The position numbers and the translations under genes were made by a program. Of a DNA stretch of 64,000 bases, positions 53,501-64,000 are shown piece by piece (position 1 is the stretch's first letter; every line of letters starts with the position of its first letter). The DNA is from Rapana venosa (lineage: Eukaryota > Mollusca > Gastropoda > Neogastropoda > Muricidae): NCBI GenBank assembly GCA_028751875.1, contig CM054153.1, positions 14,850,912 through 14,914,911 of the forward strand, in the 5' to 3' direction. Below the pieces are notes generated by a model, which did no database searches, was not told the origin of the DNA, and was given only the letters and a program-made list of their open reading frames with translations.

Positions 53501-54000
53501 NNNNNNNNNNNNNNNNNNNNNNNNNNNNNNNNNNNNNNNNNNNNNNNNNNNNNNNNNNNNNNNNNNNNNNNNNNNNNNNNNNNNNNNNNNNNNNNNNNNN
53601 NNNNNNNNNNNNNNNNNNNNNNNNNNNNNNNNNNNNNNNNNNNNNNNNNNNNNNNNNNNNNNNNNNNNNNNNNNNNNNNNNNNNNNNNNNNNNNNNNNNN
53701 NNNNNNNNNNNNNNNNNNNNNNNNNNNNNNNNNNNNNNNNNNNNNNNNNNNNNNNNNNNNNNNNNNNNNNNNNNNNNNNNNNNNNNNNNNNNNNNNNNNN
53801 NNNNNNNNNNNNNNNNNNNNNNNNNNNNNNNNNNNNNNNNNNNNNNNNNNNNNNNNNNNNNNNNNNNNNNNNNNNNNNNNNNNNNNNNNNNNNNNNNNNN
53901 NNNNNNNNNNNNNNNNNNNNNNNNNNNNNNNNNNNNNNNNNNNNNNNNNNNNNNNNNNNNNNNNNNNNNNNNNNNNNNNNNNNNNNNNNNNNNNNNNNNN
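53501..54000. other. assembly gap (500 N)
   Basis: Exactly 500 N, a conventional placeholder for a gap of unknown size. ORFs crossing it are meaningless. Confidence 1.
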
Positions 54001-54208
54001 TTAAGGGGTTTCTTTTCTTTTTTCACTCTATCTGTCTCTCTGTCTGTCTATCTGTCTGTCCCTGTCTCTCTCACACACTACAGTACTCTCTCCGCGTTTC
54101 TCATATCCAATTTCATCAATGCGATGCCTCTTGTCATTTTTTACAGCAATACTGTCATAAAATGCCGTGGTGTTATTTTGCAACTCCCCTCTCTCTCTCT
54201 CTCTCTCT

Positions 54209-54251
<43 letters not shown>

Positions 54252-54512
54252 ACGCGCCCCTCTATCCAATTCCATCAATTCCAAGCTCCTTCTTATAGCG
54301 ATCTTGCCATAAATAACACTACCGTGATGTCAGTTTACGCGGTGGTGTGTGTGTGGGGGTTTTGTGTGTGTGGGGTGTGTGTGTGGTGTGTGTGTGTGTG
54401 TGTGTGTGTTTTGGTGCGCGCGCGCGCGTGTGTGTGCGCGCGCGTGAGTGCGTGCGGGGTGTGTGTGTGTATGTGAGTGTGTGCGTGTGTGTTATTATCT
54501 TTCTCTCTTCTT

Positions 54513-54550
<38 letters not shown>

Positions 54551-54717
54551 TCTCTCTCTCTCTCTCTCTTTTTGATGGAGAAGAGAAGGTAAAGGCCCCC
54601 CTCCCATTCTTTCTTTACTAGTTATCTTCCTTTCCTCTTTCTCCCGCTCTCTCTTTCTCTCTCTCCCTTTTTTTCAATCTCTTAGAATGTTCTTCTTCTT
54701 TTTCTTCTTCTTCTTCT

Positions 54718-54772
<55 letters not shown>

Positions 54773-55178
54773 ATGTGGAATAGAAGGTACAGTCCCCTCC
54801 CTTTTTATTTGTCTTCTTCCTTTCCTCATTTCCTTTCTCCTCCTTCTTTCCTTTCTTTCTTTAACCTCAACACGGGAAGAGCTAAAGGACTAAAAAAAAA
54901 AAAAAAGGGTAGAAAGAAAGAGGGATGGAAACGGAAAGAGGGAAGGGAGGAGGGTAGAGGAGGATATGTGGGATGGGAAGGGGGAGGAGGGGGGGAGGGG
55001 GTTAACGAGTGCAACAGCGGGTCAGGTTGACCTAGCCATCGTTTTTTCCCTTCCCCCCCCCCCCCCCCCCCCCTCCCCTTAGTGTCGTTTGTTTGAATGG
55101 ATAGATCTTTGAGAGAGAGAGAGAGAGAGAGAAGAGGAGAGGAGAGAGAGAGAGAAGAGAAAAGAGAGAGAGAGAGAG

Positions 55179-55216
<38 letters not shown>

Positions 55217-55233
55217 AGAGAGAGAGAGAGAGC

Positions 55234-55300
<67 letters not shown>

Positions 55301-55420
55301 CAGACAGAGAAACATGTGAAATGTGCAGCAGTAAATATGTGTGTGTGCGCGTGTGTGTGCGCGCGTGTGTGTGTATAAAAGGGAGAGAGAGAGAGAGATG
55401 ACATGTGCAGCAGTAAATGA

Positions 55421-55475
<55 letters not shown>

Positions 55476-55495
55476 AGAGAATACATGTGCAGCAG

Positions 55496-55577
<82 letters not shown>

Positions 55578-55600
55578 GGACAGACAGACAGACAGACATC
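54001..55600. repeat. CT, GT and GA microsatellite-dominated stretch
   Basis: CT tracts lie at 54187-54250, 54518-54570 and 54718-54771. A GT/GC tract spans 54341-54494, a poly-C run lies near 55056-55073, and GA tracts cover 55111-55298, 55383-55470 and 55501-55576. The phrase ACATGTGCAGCAGTAAAT recurs between GA blocks (about 55402 and 55482, with a variant at 55320). No gene is seen; it is probably an upstream intron of the PDZD2-like gene. Confidence 0.9.
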
Positions 55601-56229
55601 TAGACACAGAAACAGACAGTCAAGAGAGGTAACGAAAAGATCACACTTAACCAAGAAGAAGAAGAAGTAGAAGGGTCGACCAGCACATAGTCCTAGTCCT
55701 AGTCCCAGGAGAGAGAGTGACAGCCATGGCAGGAAGAGAGAGAGGGAGAGGGAGGGAGAGAGAGAAGGAGAGGGGGTGGGAAGGGAGGGAGAGGGGGAAG
55801 GGAGAGGGGGAGGGAGAGGGAGAGACAGTGAGAGAGAGAGAGAACTAGTAAATCAATTGTCGCCCAGACAGGAAGCATACACAGTAGCTATAATCAATCC
55901 TGAGAAAATCAATAAATACTGGGGAAGAGACGAAGTTCTTGAGAGAGAGAGAGAGAGTCGGGGAGAAACTATCATAAAAGAAACAGCTGAGGCGAAAAAA
56001 AAAGTCAATCCTGAGAGAAATGGTCAACACGGGAGAGAGACAAACTTTTATTTCAGAGAAACAGTTCGGTAGAAATTCAATTCAATTAAGAAACAGTTGA
56101 GAGAAACCAACAAACAAATCAACTGTGAGAGAAACAGTACGGAGAAACGAATTAAAAACAACAACAAAACAATTGTGAGGGAAACACTCGATGAAGGTCA
56201 GAAACAGGCTATTTTCGTGACCCCCCCCC

Positions 56230-57270
56230 AGCTTTAGAAAGAAGAAACATAATTCTTTCCTGAGAGAAACAGTCAGTTAAAAGGAGAAACTGACTTCTTT
56301 CCTGAGAGAAACAGTGAATGGGAGAAACGAGTTTTTTTTCCCCCGCAGAGAGAAACAGGTAGTTGAAAGGGAGAAACGGAATTCTTTCGTAGAGAAACAG
56401 TTGAAAGGGAGAAACGGAATTCTTTCGTGACAGAAAGAGTATGCAGCAAAGGACGACTGTTACAGAAATAATCAACATGAGAAGAGAGAAAATTCAATGA
56501 GACACACCGTGAGGGAGAAACAGACTTCAAATCTGGGGGAAACAACAGAGAAAAACAAAAAAAAACTGCCAAAGAAACAATCACCAGAGGATGCAACGAA
56601 ACCATTCCAGAGGAGAGTTGAAAGAAACAATCACCAGAGGAGTGTGAAAAGAAACAATACGGAGGAAGTCACCAGAGAAGAAGTCAAAAGAAACAATCAC
56701 CAGAGGAGAGTCAAAAGAAACAAATCACCAGAGGAGAGTCAAGAAACAATCACCAGAGGAGAGCAAAAGAAACAGTCCCAGAGAAATCAAAGAGAAAAAT
56801 CACCAGAGAAAATCAAAAGAAACAATCACAGAGAGAATCAAAAGAAACAATCACCAAGGAGAGTCAAAAGAAAACAATCACCAGAGAAGAGTCAAAAGAA
56901 ACAATCACCAGAGGAGAGTCAAAAGAAACATCACCAGAGGAGAGTCAAAAGAAAACAATCACCAGGGGAAGAGTCAAAGAAACAATCACCAGAGGAGAGT
57001 CAAAAGAAACAATCACCAGAGAAGATCAAAAAAACAATCACCAGAGAAGAATCAAAAGAAACAATCACCAAAGAAGAATCAAAAGAAACAATCACCAAAG
57101 GAGAGTCAAAGAAACAATCACCAGAGAAGAGTCAAAGAAAAAAATCACCAAAGAACGGTCAAAGAAACAATCACCAGAGAAGAATCAAAAGAAACAATCA
57201 CCAGAGTCAAAGAGACAATCACCAGAGGAGAGTCAACGAAACAATCACCAGAGGAGAGGTAAAGTTCAAT
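56230..57270. repeat. minisatellite with 27-bp unit (GAAACAATCACCAGAGGAGA), many copies
   Basis: From about 56570 to 57260 the unit GAAACAATCACCAGAGGAGA plus GTCAAAA recurs more than 20 times with small indels and substitutions. A looser, related array (GAGAAAC..GGAATTCTTTC) precedes it at 56230-56440. Because most units are 27 bp, one plus-strand frame stays open for 306 codons of Lys/Glu/Thr/Ser-rich repeats. I regard that as a by-product, but see the findings. Confidence 0.85.
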
Positions 57271-57619
57271 CGTAAGAAAAACAGGCGCATGGGGAGGGCC
57301 GGGGGGAGAAAGAAGAACTCAACAGTCAGTGTGTCAAGAAACATTCAATCAATTATGGGGGAAACAACACAGAAAAACCCCCAACAACAACCCAACTATC
57401 AAAGAAACAGTCACTAGTGCGGAGATCAAATTCAATCGTAAAAGCAACAGCCACATGGAGATTGGGAGTGGGGAGGGGGACAGAACTCATTTGTCAGACT
57501 GTCAAGAAACATAAAACAACGGGAGAGAAGCAAAATTCAACTGTGATAAAAACAACAAAAAGAAAGTCAAAATCTTCAGGAGAGAAACAGTAAGGGTAGA
57601 GACAAACTTCAGCGATCAG

Positions 57620-59495
57620 TGTGACAGAAACAGCAAACAAAAACAAAAAACAAAAAACAACAACAAAAGCAGAGATTATAATAATTCAACAGCTAAACAG
57701 ACTAGCTTTCATTACACGGTCAAGATCCCTACGCAATAGTCATGTTCACAGTTTATCACATTCAAACCTTCCTGTTTTCACTGAACGTTTGGTTCTTTAC
57801 AGAAATCATACACAGTGGCCACTCGCGCTCAAAGGAAGTCTACAGAAAGCTGAACAAGCTGACGCGACATTTCATCAAAACGTTTCTGAAGAAACCACTC
57901 TACTGCAACCCTGCATTTGCACATTGTAGACCACACTGAATGCTGCAATGTGAAATACAGTAAGCAGAGGAGATATTTTACGTAACAACCGACCGACTGA
58001 CAATCTCAAACTGATTGGCAGGTTAACCAAAATCTATATGAAAAAAACACACTTTCACAAAGATGCTACCCCTGCACCAACAGCTTCCGGCTGATGACCC
58101 CTTCTGCTCAAGTGACCGACCACCTTCAACTTCTCATGCATCTCCAACCTCCTCACCTCCATTTTTTCAATGGAACTAATTTCTGGCGAAAGTTGACTAA
58201 GAATTCAAAGTAGAAAAGTCAGCAGGGGGTCAATGTTGACCTATGTACCACAGCTCTCTTCATACCTCGTCCCAAAGGCGGCCTAGAATTCTTTTTTGAT
58301 GAAAAAGAACCTAGCAGAGACTTCGATTTCCACTCTATAGCTTCAGCAAGACCCCCTCCGGGGTCTTCAAGTCCGGGCAAAGAACGAGGAAAGTAGTAAT
58401 TTGCAAATGGTAATTTCCTCTTTTCTATCTGTTCTTTGCACCTCAGACTCTTCATACAGAACTTGTCTGAAGTTCTTGCCAGCTTGCATAGAATTTGTCT
58501 TAAGTTCTCAACAACTAAGTACATATGAGTTGCGAGAAGAACGGGAGGTCAACAGGAGTCTGCCACGATCTATGTCAAACCTGGCGACAAATATGCACAG
58601 ACTTTGCCCACAGAAAGGTCTAAGTTTGAAGAATTCTCCGGGAAACCAGCGAATCGTGAGTACATAGGATAAGACCTCACGGGGAACCAGCAGAGAGTAA
58701 GTACATAGCATAAAGCCCTCAAGGTGGAAAACGAAAACTACAGAGGGAAAACATGTCCTCTGGAACCTATAAAAACGAGGTCAGGATACTCAACATTGTA
58801 TCACCGTGTCCATCATTCACGACTTCTACAAACCTTTGAAAAAGAAGATCCAGGGAAATTTCGACATTTCTCTTTTCACAACCGACATCTGTGAAAATGA
58901 CAAAGCATGGTATACACAGAATGCATCGTGTTTTCCTAGCACTAGATCACTTACGACATTTTGTTTTTTGAACAGAAGAAAATAACAAACAAAACAAAAA
59001 GTTTCTGTATCTGTACAGTCTGACGGCGTGGAGACCTGGTGCTGGTACCCAACGAAAGGTAACAAAATCCCAAAGAAAGGGTTTGGTTTGTTGTTGGTTT
59101 TGTTGTTGTTTTTTTGTAGTTTTTTGGGGGGGACCAACAATACGAAAAACATTACAATGTACACGTACGTGTAACAACACTTCGCAGAATACGTGAAAGA
59201 GTATCTCAGTCAAATCTCAGTGATTTCTTTCGCAATAATAATAATAGTAATAGTAATAATAATAATAATAAATCAAAGACATATCTATAGCCCTACAGTA
59301 AAATAAGACAGGATGTTTGGCGCACGCGTTTCACAATGGCTTAAGATATAAAAGATAGATTATTAAAACCTGCCACAAAACAGGTACACACGCATCATCG
59401 AGCGTGCATGTTTCCTCTTCCCATCAGCGCGCGCACACACGAACAAACACACAGACAGACTCACACACACACAGCGCGCGCGCATACACACGCAC

Positions 59496-59549
<54 letters not shown>

Positions 59550-59882
59550 ACACACGAGCCTTCTACTCTCCACTGCTTTCAAAGACGTATACGGTCAAGC
59601 CAGTACGGTTTTTGTCTCTGAAGCCTGCTTTCCGAAAATAACCACGTACGTCTTCATTCCATTAAACTTGTTCTTTCTGTTCATGTTCTGGGAACTGCAT
59701 ACATGTCACAGTGCTCGAGCCACAGAAAACAAGAACACGCCGAGCCGATAAATGAAGTAAATACGCAGTGCTTCGGAATTTGTTTTACACTACAAGAAAG
59801 AGTTTCTGGAAAGAACTGCTTCTTCCGTGTCCTTTTCCCTTCCAACTTTGCTTTGTTTTGTTTTGCTTCTCTGTCTGTCTGT

Positions 59883-59924
<42 letters not shown>

Positions 59925-59982
59925 GTGTGTGTTGTGTGTGTGTGGTGTGTGTGTGTGTGGTGTGTGTGCGTGGGTGTGTGCG

Positions 59983-60054
<72 letters not shown>

Positions 60055-60088
60055 CTCTCTCTCTTTGCGTCTCTCCGTGTCTTCTGTA

Positions 60089-60120
<32 letters not shown>

Positions 60121-60427
60121 CTCTCTCTCGAATCCTGTTTGTCAAGTAGAAGGAAAAGAATGAAAAACGGTTATCAAACCAATGCTTTTAAAGTGGAATT
60201 TTCTGTTTAAGACATTCGTCAACCTGCCCACCTCCCCTCCCCCCTTCTCTCTACTGTTTAAATAAATATCGCGCGCGCGCGTGTGTGTGTGTGTGTGATA
60301 TATTCAGTTTAACGTCTATTCACATTTAGTGATTTTAGACGGAAAAAAGTAATCTAAACAAGAGAACGCAAACAATAATAGAAAAGTGTCAGATAACGGT
60401 ACTTAATAAAAAACTAACTTTAACATA
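57620..60427. other. no recognised gene; possible retroelement end and simple repeats
   Basis: A short coherent plus-strand frame (58208-58395) with LCTTALFIPRPKGGLEFFFD and a Pro/Ser-rich end is described in the findings. A TATAAAAA motif lies at 58768-58775. CA (59500-59548), GT (59886-59990) and poly-C (60091-60117) tracts follow. The remaining sequence shows nothing I can identify. Confidence 0.5.
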
Positions 60428-60835
60428 CTACAAAAACTGAATTATCGGACTTCTTATCAATCCTAACACAATGTCCAGCAGTAACAATGGTTCAGACAAA
60501 ATCTGATCGAGTGACAAACTTGGTACAGCGGGTAAAAATGCTTTTAAATGTCCACAATCAAAAATAACATGACTATTGGTAATCTTCTCCCCACAAATAC
60601 AGTTGACATCTTTCACGTATTTTGTCCTGAAAGCATTTAGTTTAAATCTGTACATAAGGGATAACATATTTCTACGATTATACCAACCACAAACTTTGTT
60701 AGAAATGAAAGCATTCCGAAAATCTACAATATTGCTTGTACAGCCATTATAAAGAAAAGAGCCAGAATCATATACTTTCTTTCTGAAGTGCTTCCAGCAA
60801 GCGTTTTGTAGCAAGCTGTATCCCTCATGCAAGAA
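60428..60835 (-). mobile_element. non-LTR retrotransposon ORF2 C-terminal fragment
   Basis: The minus strand has about 130 uninterrupted codons ending in a stop. They include KVCGWYNRRNMLSLMYRF, LNAFRTKYVKDVNCICGEK and a downstream HVIFDCGHL. The C-x-C-x(7)-H-x(4)-C pattern is the zinc-knuckle-like C-terminus of I/Jockey-type LINE proteins. Upstream it is cut off by a GT microsatellite at 60842. The frame is intact, so the insertion may be fairly young. Confidence 0.75.
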
Positions 60836-60841
60836 TAAATC

Positions 60842-60878
60842 CGTGTGTGTGTTGTGTGTGTGGTGTGTGTGTGTGTTG

Positions 60879-60909
<31 letters not shown>

Positions 60910-61053
60910 TGTGTTGTGGTGCGTGCGTGCGAGCGTGCGTGTGGTGAGTATGTCACACAGAGAGGGAGAGACAGACAGAGTGTGTGGTGTCACACAGAGA
61001 GACAGAGACAGAAGAGAGAGAAAGGAGACAAAGAGAAGAGAGAGAGAGAGAAA

Positions 61054-61089
<36 letters not shown>

Positions 61090-61205
61090 AGAGAGAGGAG
61101 GAGAGAGAGAGAGAGAAGAATGAAGAGAGAGAGAGAGAATGAGAGAGTGAGTGAATGAGTATGACAGAGAAAGAGAGGGAGAGAGACAGACAGACAGAGA
61201 GAATC
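60842..61205. repeat. GT then GA microsatellite tracts
   Basis: A GT tract (60842-60945) gives way to GA-rich repeats (60958-61203). A pure ATC run follows at 61260-61288. Confidence 0.95.
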
Positions 61206-62881
61206 TTCACTCTTCCGAACCATTCTGTTTTCCTTCAGTTCTCTTTTTCCATACAAAAATATCATCATCATCATCATCATCATCATCAATCATCACATCA
61301 GGATGATGGCTGGCTAGCTCTCTGCTCGCATGCAAGGATCGCGGGAGGAAAAGGAGATGGCTGCTGTTTCAGCGAGCCCCTAATCGATACAAACATGTCG
61401 GACAACTGACAGTAACGATGTCGTTCGATTCAATGTTTGAACTGAAGCTTCAACACTTGCAGCACTCTCTCTTTGACAAAGTGTGCTATTTTATGTAGTA
61501 AATGTTTGTTTTGGATTTTGTTTTTGTTTTGTTTGTTTGGGTTTGTGGTTTTTTTAGCTATGCTTGTAACATACGTACACGTGTTGTGATTTTGAGAAAA
61601 TAAAGTGTTTGTATTCCCGTAGATATTCCTATATGAATATTAGCTGCTGAAAAATGGTGTAATCTTTTGCTTTAAGAGCACGTTTAGTACTATTAGCATC
61701 TTGTTGCATTCAATGAATATGCATTTGTACCATCTTTGCAAGTACACGTTTGAAAAGTTAAAAACCATGTTAACACTCAGAGTGGATCTAACAAAAGTAC
61801 ATTGTCTAAAGCATCACATCTAAGTTTCAATACTCAAACAAATCCTCTGAAGTCTGAGTATGGATGCATGAACGGCGAAGTGCTTGAAAACAGACAATAC
61901 CCGGGAAACATATCATCAAGAGTGTACTGACGTCTCACAGTGATTCCTAGGTGTCCTGATATTCTGGGTGACCCGCAGGGTGTTAAGCTGAGTAATGCCC
62001 AACAACAGCAACACAAACAGAGGGACTCAGTCTGGGTTGTACGTTCTCAGTTACACTGTCAGTTAGTTGAAAATACCACTTTGTCCTATAATCTTCTGTG
62101 TTTATCATATGAGCATACATTTGACAGATCCACACTCAACAGAACACAAAATACAATGAAGGTTTAACAGAAAAACAAACAAATAAAGACGCAACTTCTA
62201 TAACATTTGCAACATGCATGCACACAGGAAGAAAACTTAACAATGCTAGAACAACAAAACTTACAGAATACAAAGCAAAAATCCCCCCCCCCCCCAAACA
62301 CACACATACATCACAACACAACACACACAACAAACAAAATAACAACCCCCCTCTCCCAAATCCACCACCACCAAAACAAAAGCAAAACAATCAAACAAAA
62401 CCAAAAACAAACCCTCCCCCCCCCCCAACACCACAACACACACAAACAAACACACACACACACACACACACACACTCCAACAAACAAACAAATACAATCC
62501 CCCAAACTCGAACCATTCCAGCAATCCTAAACAAGCTGGAAAATTGCAGCATTGCCCAAAGCCACCGGATACAATTTTCAACTCAGCAGCCTGCCCAGTT
62601 TTCTGTCCTGTATCGATTTAGGAAGTCCGAATCATTCATTCGTGTGGAGGAGGGTGGGTGGACTCTATGGCTCTACCTCAGACATCGTTGTGCAACGGAC
62701 AACAAGTTTTGACGAAACGTAGCCAGCAATTCACACGATGATTTATTATCGCTAGTCCCATTGTCCTTTCCGGTCGCTTGTCCAACTACCTTCACTTACT
62801 TCCCCTTCTGCCTGTCTGTCTCTCTTTGTCACTCTCTTTCCCTCTCACTCTCTCTCCAGGACAGGAAAAGAACTCCTTCTC

Positions 62882-62915
<34 letters not shown>

Positions 62916-62963
62916 TATTTTTGTTGTTGTTGACAGTCTAGGCAATTTCTCTCCTCCTCTCTC

Positions 62964-63030
<67 letters not shown>
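61206..63030. other. no gene seen; one SINE and simple repeats
   Basis: Apart from the SINE at 61830-62010, this holds a C/A-rich tract (62282-62480), a CT/poly-C tract (62813-62915) and CT/CTAT runs (62948-63040). No exon-like frame was recognised. Confidence 0.6.
61830..62010 (+). repeat. partial SINE copy, family with GAAGTCGGAGTATGG core
   Basis: CCTCTGAAGTCTGAGTATGG, GGCGAAGTGCTTGAAAACAG, GTGATTCCTAGGTGTCCTGA and TCTGGGTGACCCGCAGGGTG are in family order, ending GCCCAACAACAGCAACA. Confidence 0.75.
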
Positions 63031-63036
<6 letters not shown>

Positions 63037-63040
63037 CTAA

Positions 63041-63950
63041 GAGTATGAAAAGTCTCTCTGTCTAAGTGTAGGAAAAGTCTGTCTGTCTGTGTCTCTTAAG
63101 TGTAGGAAAAGTCTGTCTGTCTGTGTCTCTTAAGTGTAGGAAAAGTCTGTCTGTCTGTCTCTCACTTAGAGGAAAAGTCTGTCTGTCTGGCTGTCTGTCT
63201 GTGTCTCTTAAGTGTAGGAAAAGTCTGTCTGTCTGTGTCTCTTAAGTGTAGGAAAAGTCTGTCTGTCTGTGTCTCTTAAGTGTAGGAAAAGTCTGTCTGG
63301 CTGGCTGTCTGTCTGTGTCTCTTAAGTGTAGGAAAAGTGTCTGTCTGTCTCTCTGTGTCTCTTAAGTGTAGGAAAAGTCTGTCTGTCTGTGTCTCTTAAG
63401 TGTAGGAAAAGTCTGTCTGTCTGTGTCTCTTAAGTGTAGGAAAAGTCTGTCTGTCTGTCTCTCTAAGTGTAGGAAAAGTCTGTCTGTCTGGCTGTCTGTC
63501 TGTCTGTGTCTCTTAAGTGTAGGAAAAGTCTGTCTGTCTGTGTCTCTTAAGTGTAGGAAAAGTCTGTCTGTCTGTCTCTCTAAGTCCTTCGGATGAGACT
63601 ATAAACCGAGGTCCCGTGTGCGAACGCATGCAGAACATCTTGCGAACACGTTAAATCCTGTTCCGCTTGTCGAAAGAGTAGGCCATTGTGTGCCTGTGGG
63701 AACAGATGACAAAATTTACAAAACCGCATACACACGGGGAGTGGATGTAAAAAAGCACATGAGTGCTTATTCCATTATCCTCGATATAAAAAAAAAGTCA
63801 TCTGAGCGCTTTGATTTGTTGCTTTACAAGATTCAGCGCTATATAAATTCCATACATTATTATTATTAAGTGTAGGAAAAGTCTGTCTGTCTGTCTCTCT
63901 AAGTGTAGGAAAAGTCTCTCTCTCTCTCTCTAAGCCTAGGAAAATCTCTC
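63041..63950. repeat. 34-bp minisatellite (TAAGTGTAGGAAAAGTCTGT), about 18 copies
   Basis: The unit TAAGTGTAGGAAAAGTCTGT plus CTGTCTGTGTCTCT recurs about 15 times to 63590 and about three times after 63868. The GTCT part varies in length. A SINE splits the array. Confidence 0.93.
63586..63870 (+). repeat. full-length SINE, family with GAGACTATAAACCGA core
   Basis: It runs from CCTTCGGATGAGACTATAAA through ACCGAGGTCCCGTGTGCGA, GAGTAGGCCATTGTGTGCC and GAGCGCTTTGATTTGTTGC to an ATT-repeat tail. AAGT at both ends (63586-63589 and after the tail) fits a short target-site duplication. The GATGAGAC..TAAACCGAGGTCC motif resembles a core shared by SINEs of distant animals (possibly the one called Nin-DC; from memory). 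Other copies lie at 18715-18862, 27490-27712 and 44905-45256. Confidence 0.85.
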
Positions 63951-64000
63951 TCCCTTTCTCTGTCACCTTCACCCCCTCCCCCCCCCAAAAAAAAAAAAAA

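Noticed and set aside
53484..54476. 330-codon ORF on the plus strand
   Set aside because: It crosses the 500-N gap and continues into CT/GT repeats.
54826..55654. 190-257-codon Ser/Leu-rich ORFs on the minus strand
   Set aside because: Products of GA repeats; no unique sequence of protein character.
63041..63590. Regular repeats resembling a CRISPR array
   Set aside because: Units are contiguous with GTCT length variation and no unique spacers, and the DNA is animal nuclear.

Overview
This is animal nuclear DNA. It has intron-split genes with GT/AG splice sites, many SINE and LINE fragments, very dense microsatellites and one 500-base N gap. The gene content (GOLPH3, a chitin deacetylase, a PDZD2-like gene), a tRNA/5S-like SINE and RTE-type LINEs suggest a lophotrochozoan, most likely a marine mollusc and perhaps a gastropod. 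That taxonomic call is an inference from memory of such repeats; no rRNA or mitochondrial marker is present.

Layout. At 1-1772 (+) lies the last intron and terminal coding exon of GOLPH3; the earlier exons are off the left edge. A complete six-exon gene for a membrane-anchored chitin/polysaccharide deacetylase occupies 25577-12197 (-). It was assembled by hand: every junction has GT/AG ends and the codon phases join exactly to give 448 residues, including a short first exon with a signal peptide. From 53346 down to 42625 (-) is the 3' part of a PDZD2-like multi-PDZ gene. It has a long disordered exon (51750-53346, frame-broken), an exon with half a PDZ domain (45722-45911), and two exons forming the terminal PDZ domain (44694-44909 and 42625-42782).

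GOLPH3 and PDZD2 are, from memory, adjacent and tail-to-tail on human chromosome 5p13. They are again convergent here, with the deacetylase gene between them. This looks like an old bilaterian gene neighbourhood that has received or kept an extra gene.

The rest is repeats. There are four SINE families, with about three, three, six and four copies. Four RTE/I-like LINE remnants are present, and possibly a piggyBac-like remnant. Several minisatellites occur with units of about 34, 39, 107 and 114 bp and a degenerate 27-bp unit. Long GA/CT, CA/GT and poly-C/poly-G tracts are common. Between about 46.8 and 53.4 kb the sequence shows inflated G/C homopolymers, and three of the four frame breaks I located in the PDZD2-like exon fall on such runs, so base-level accuracy there is doubtful. 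From 54 to 64 kb I see no convincing host gene. I see no bacterial, CRISPR or operon-like system.
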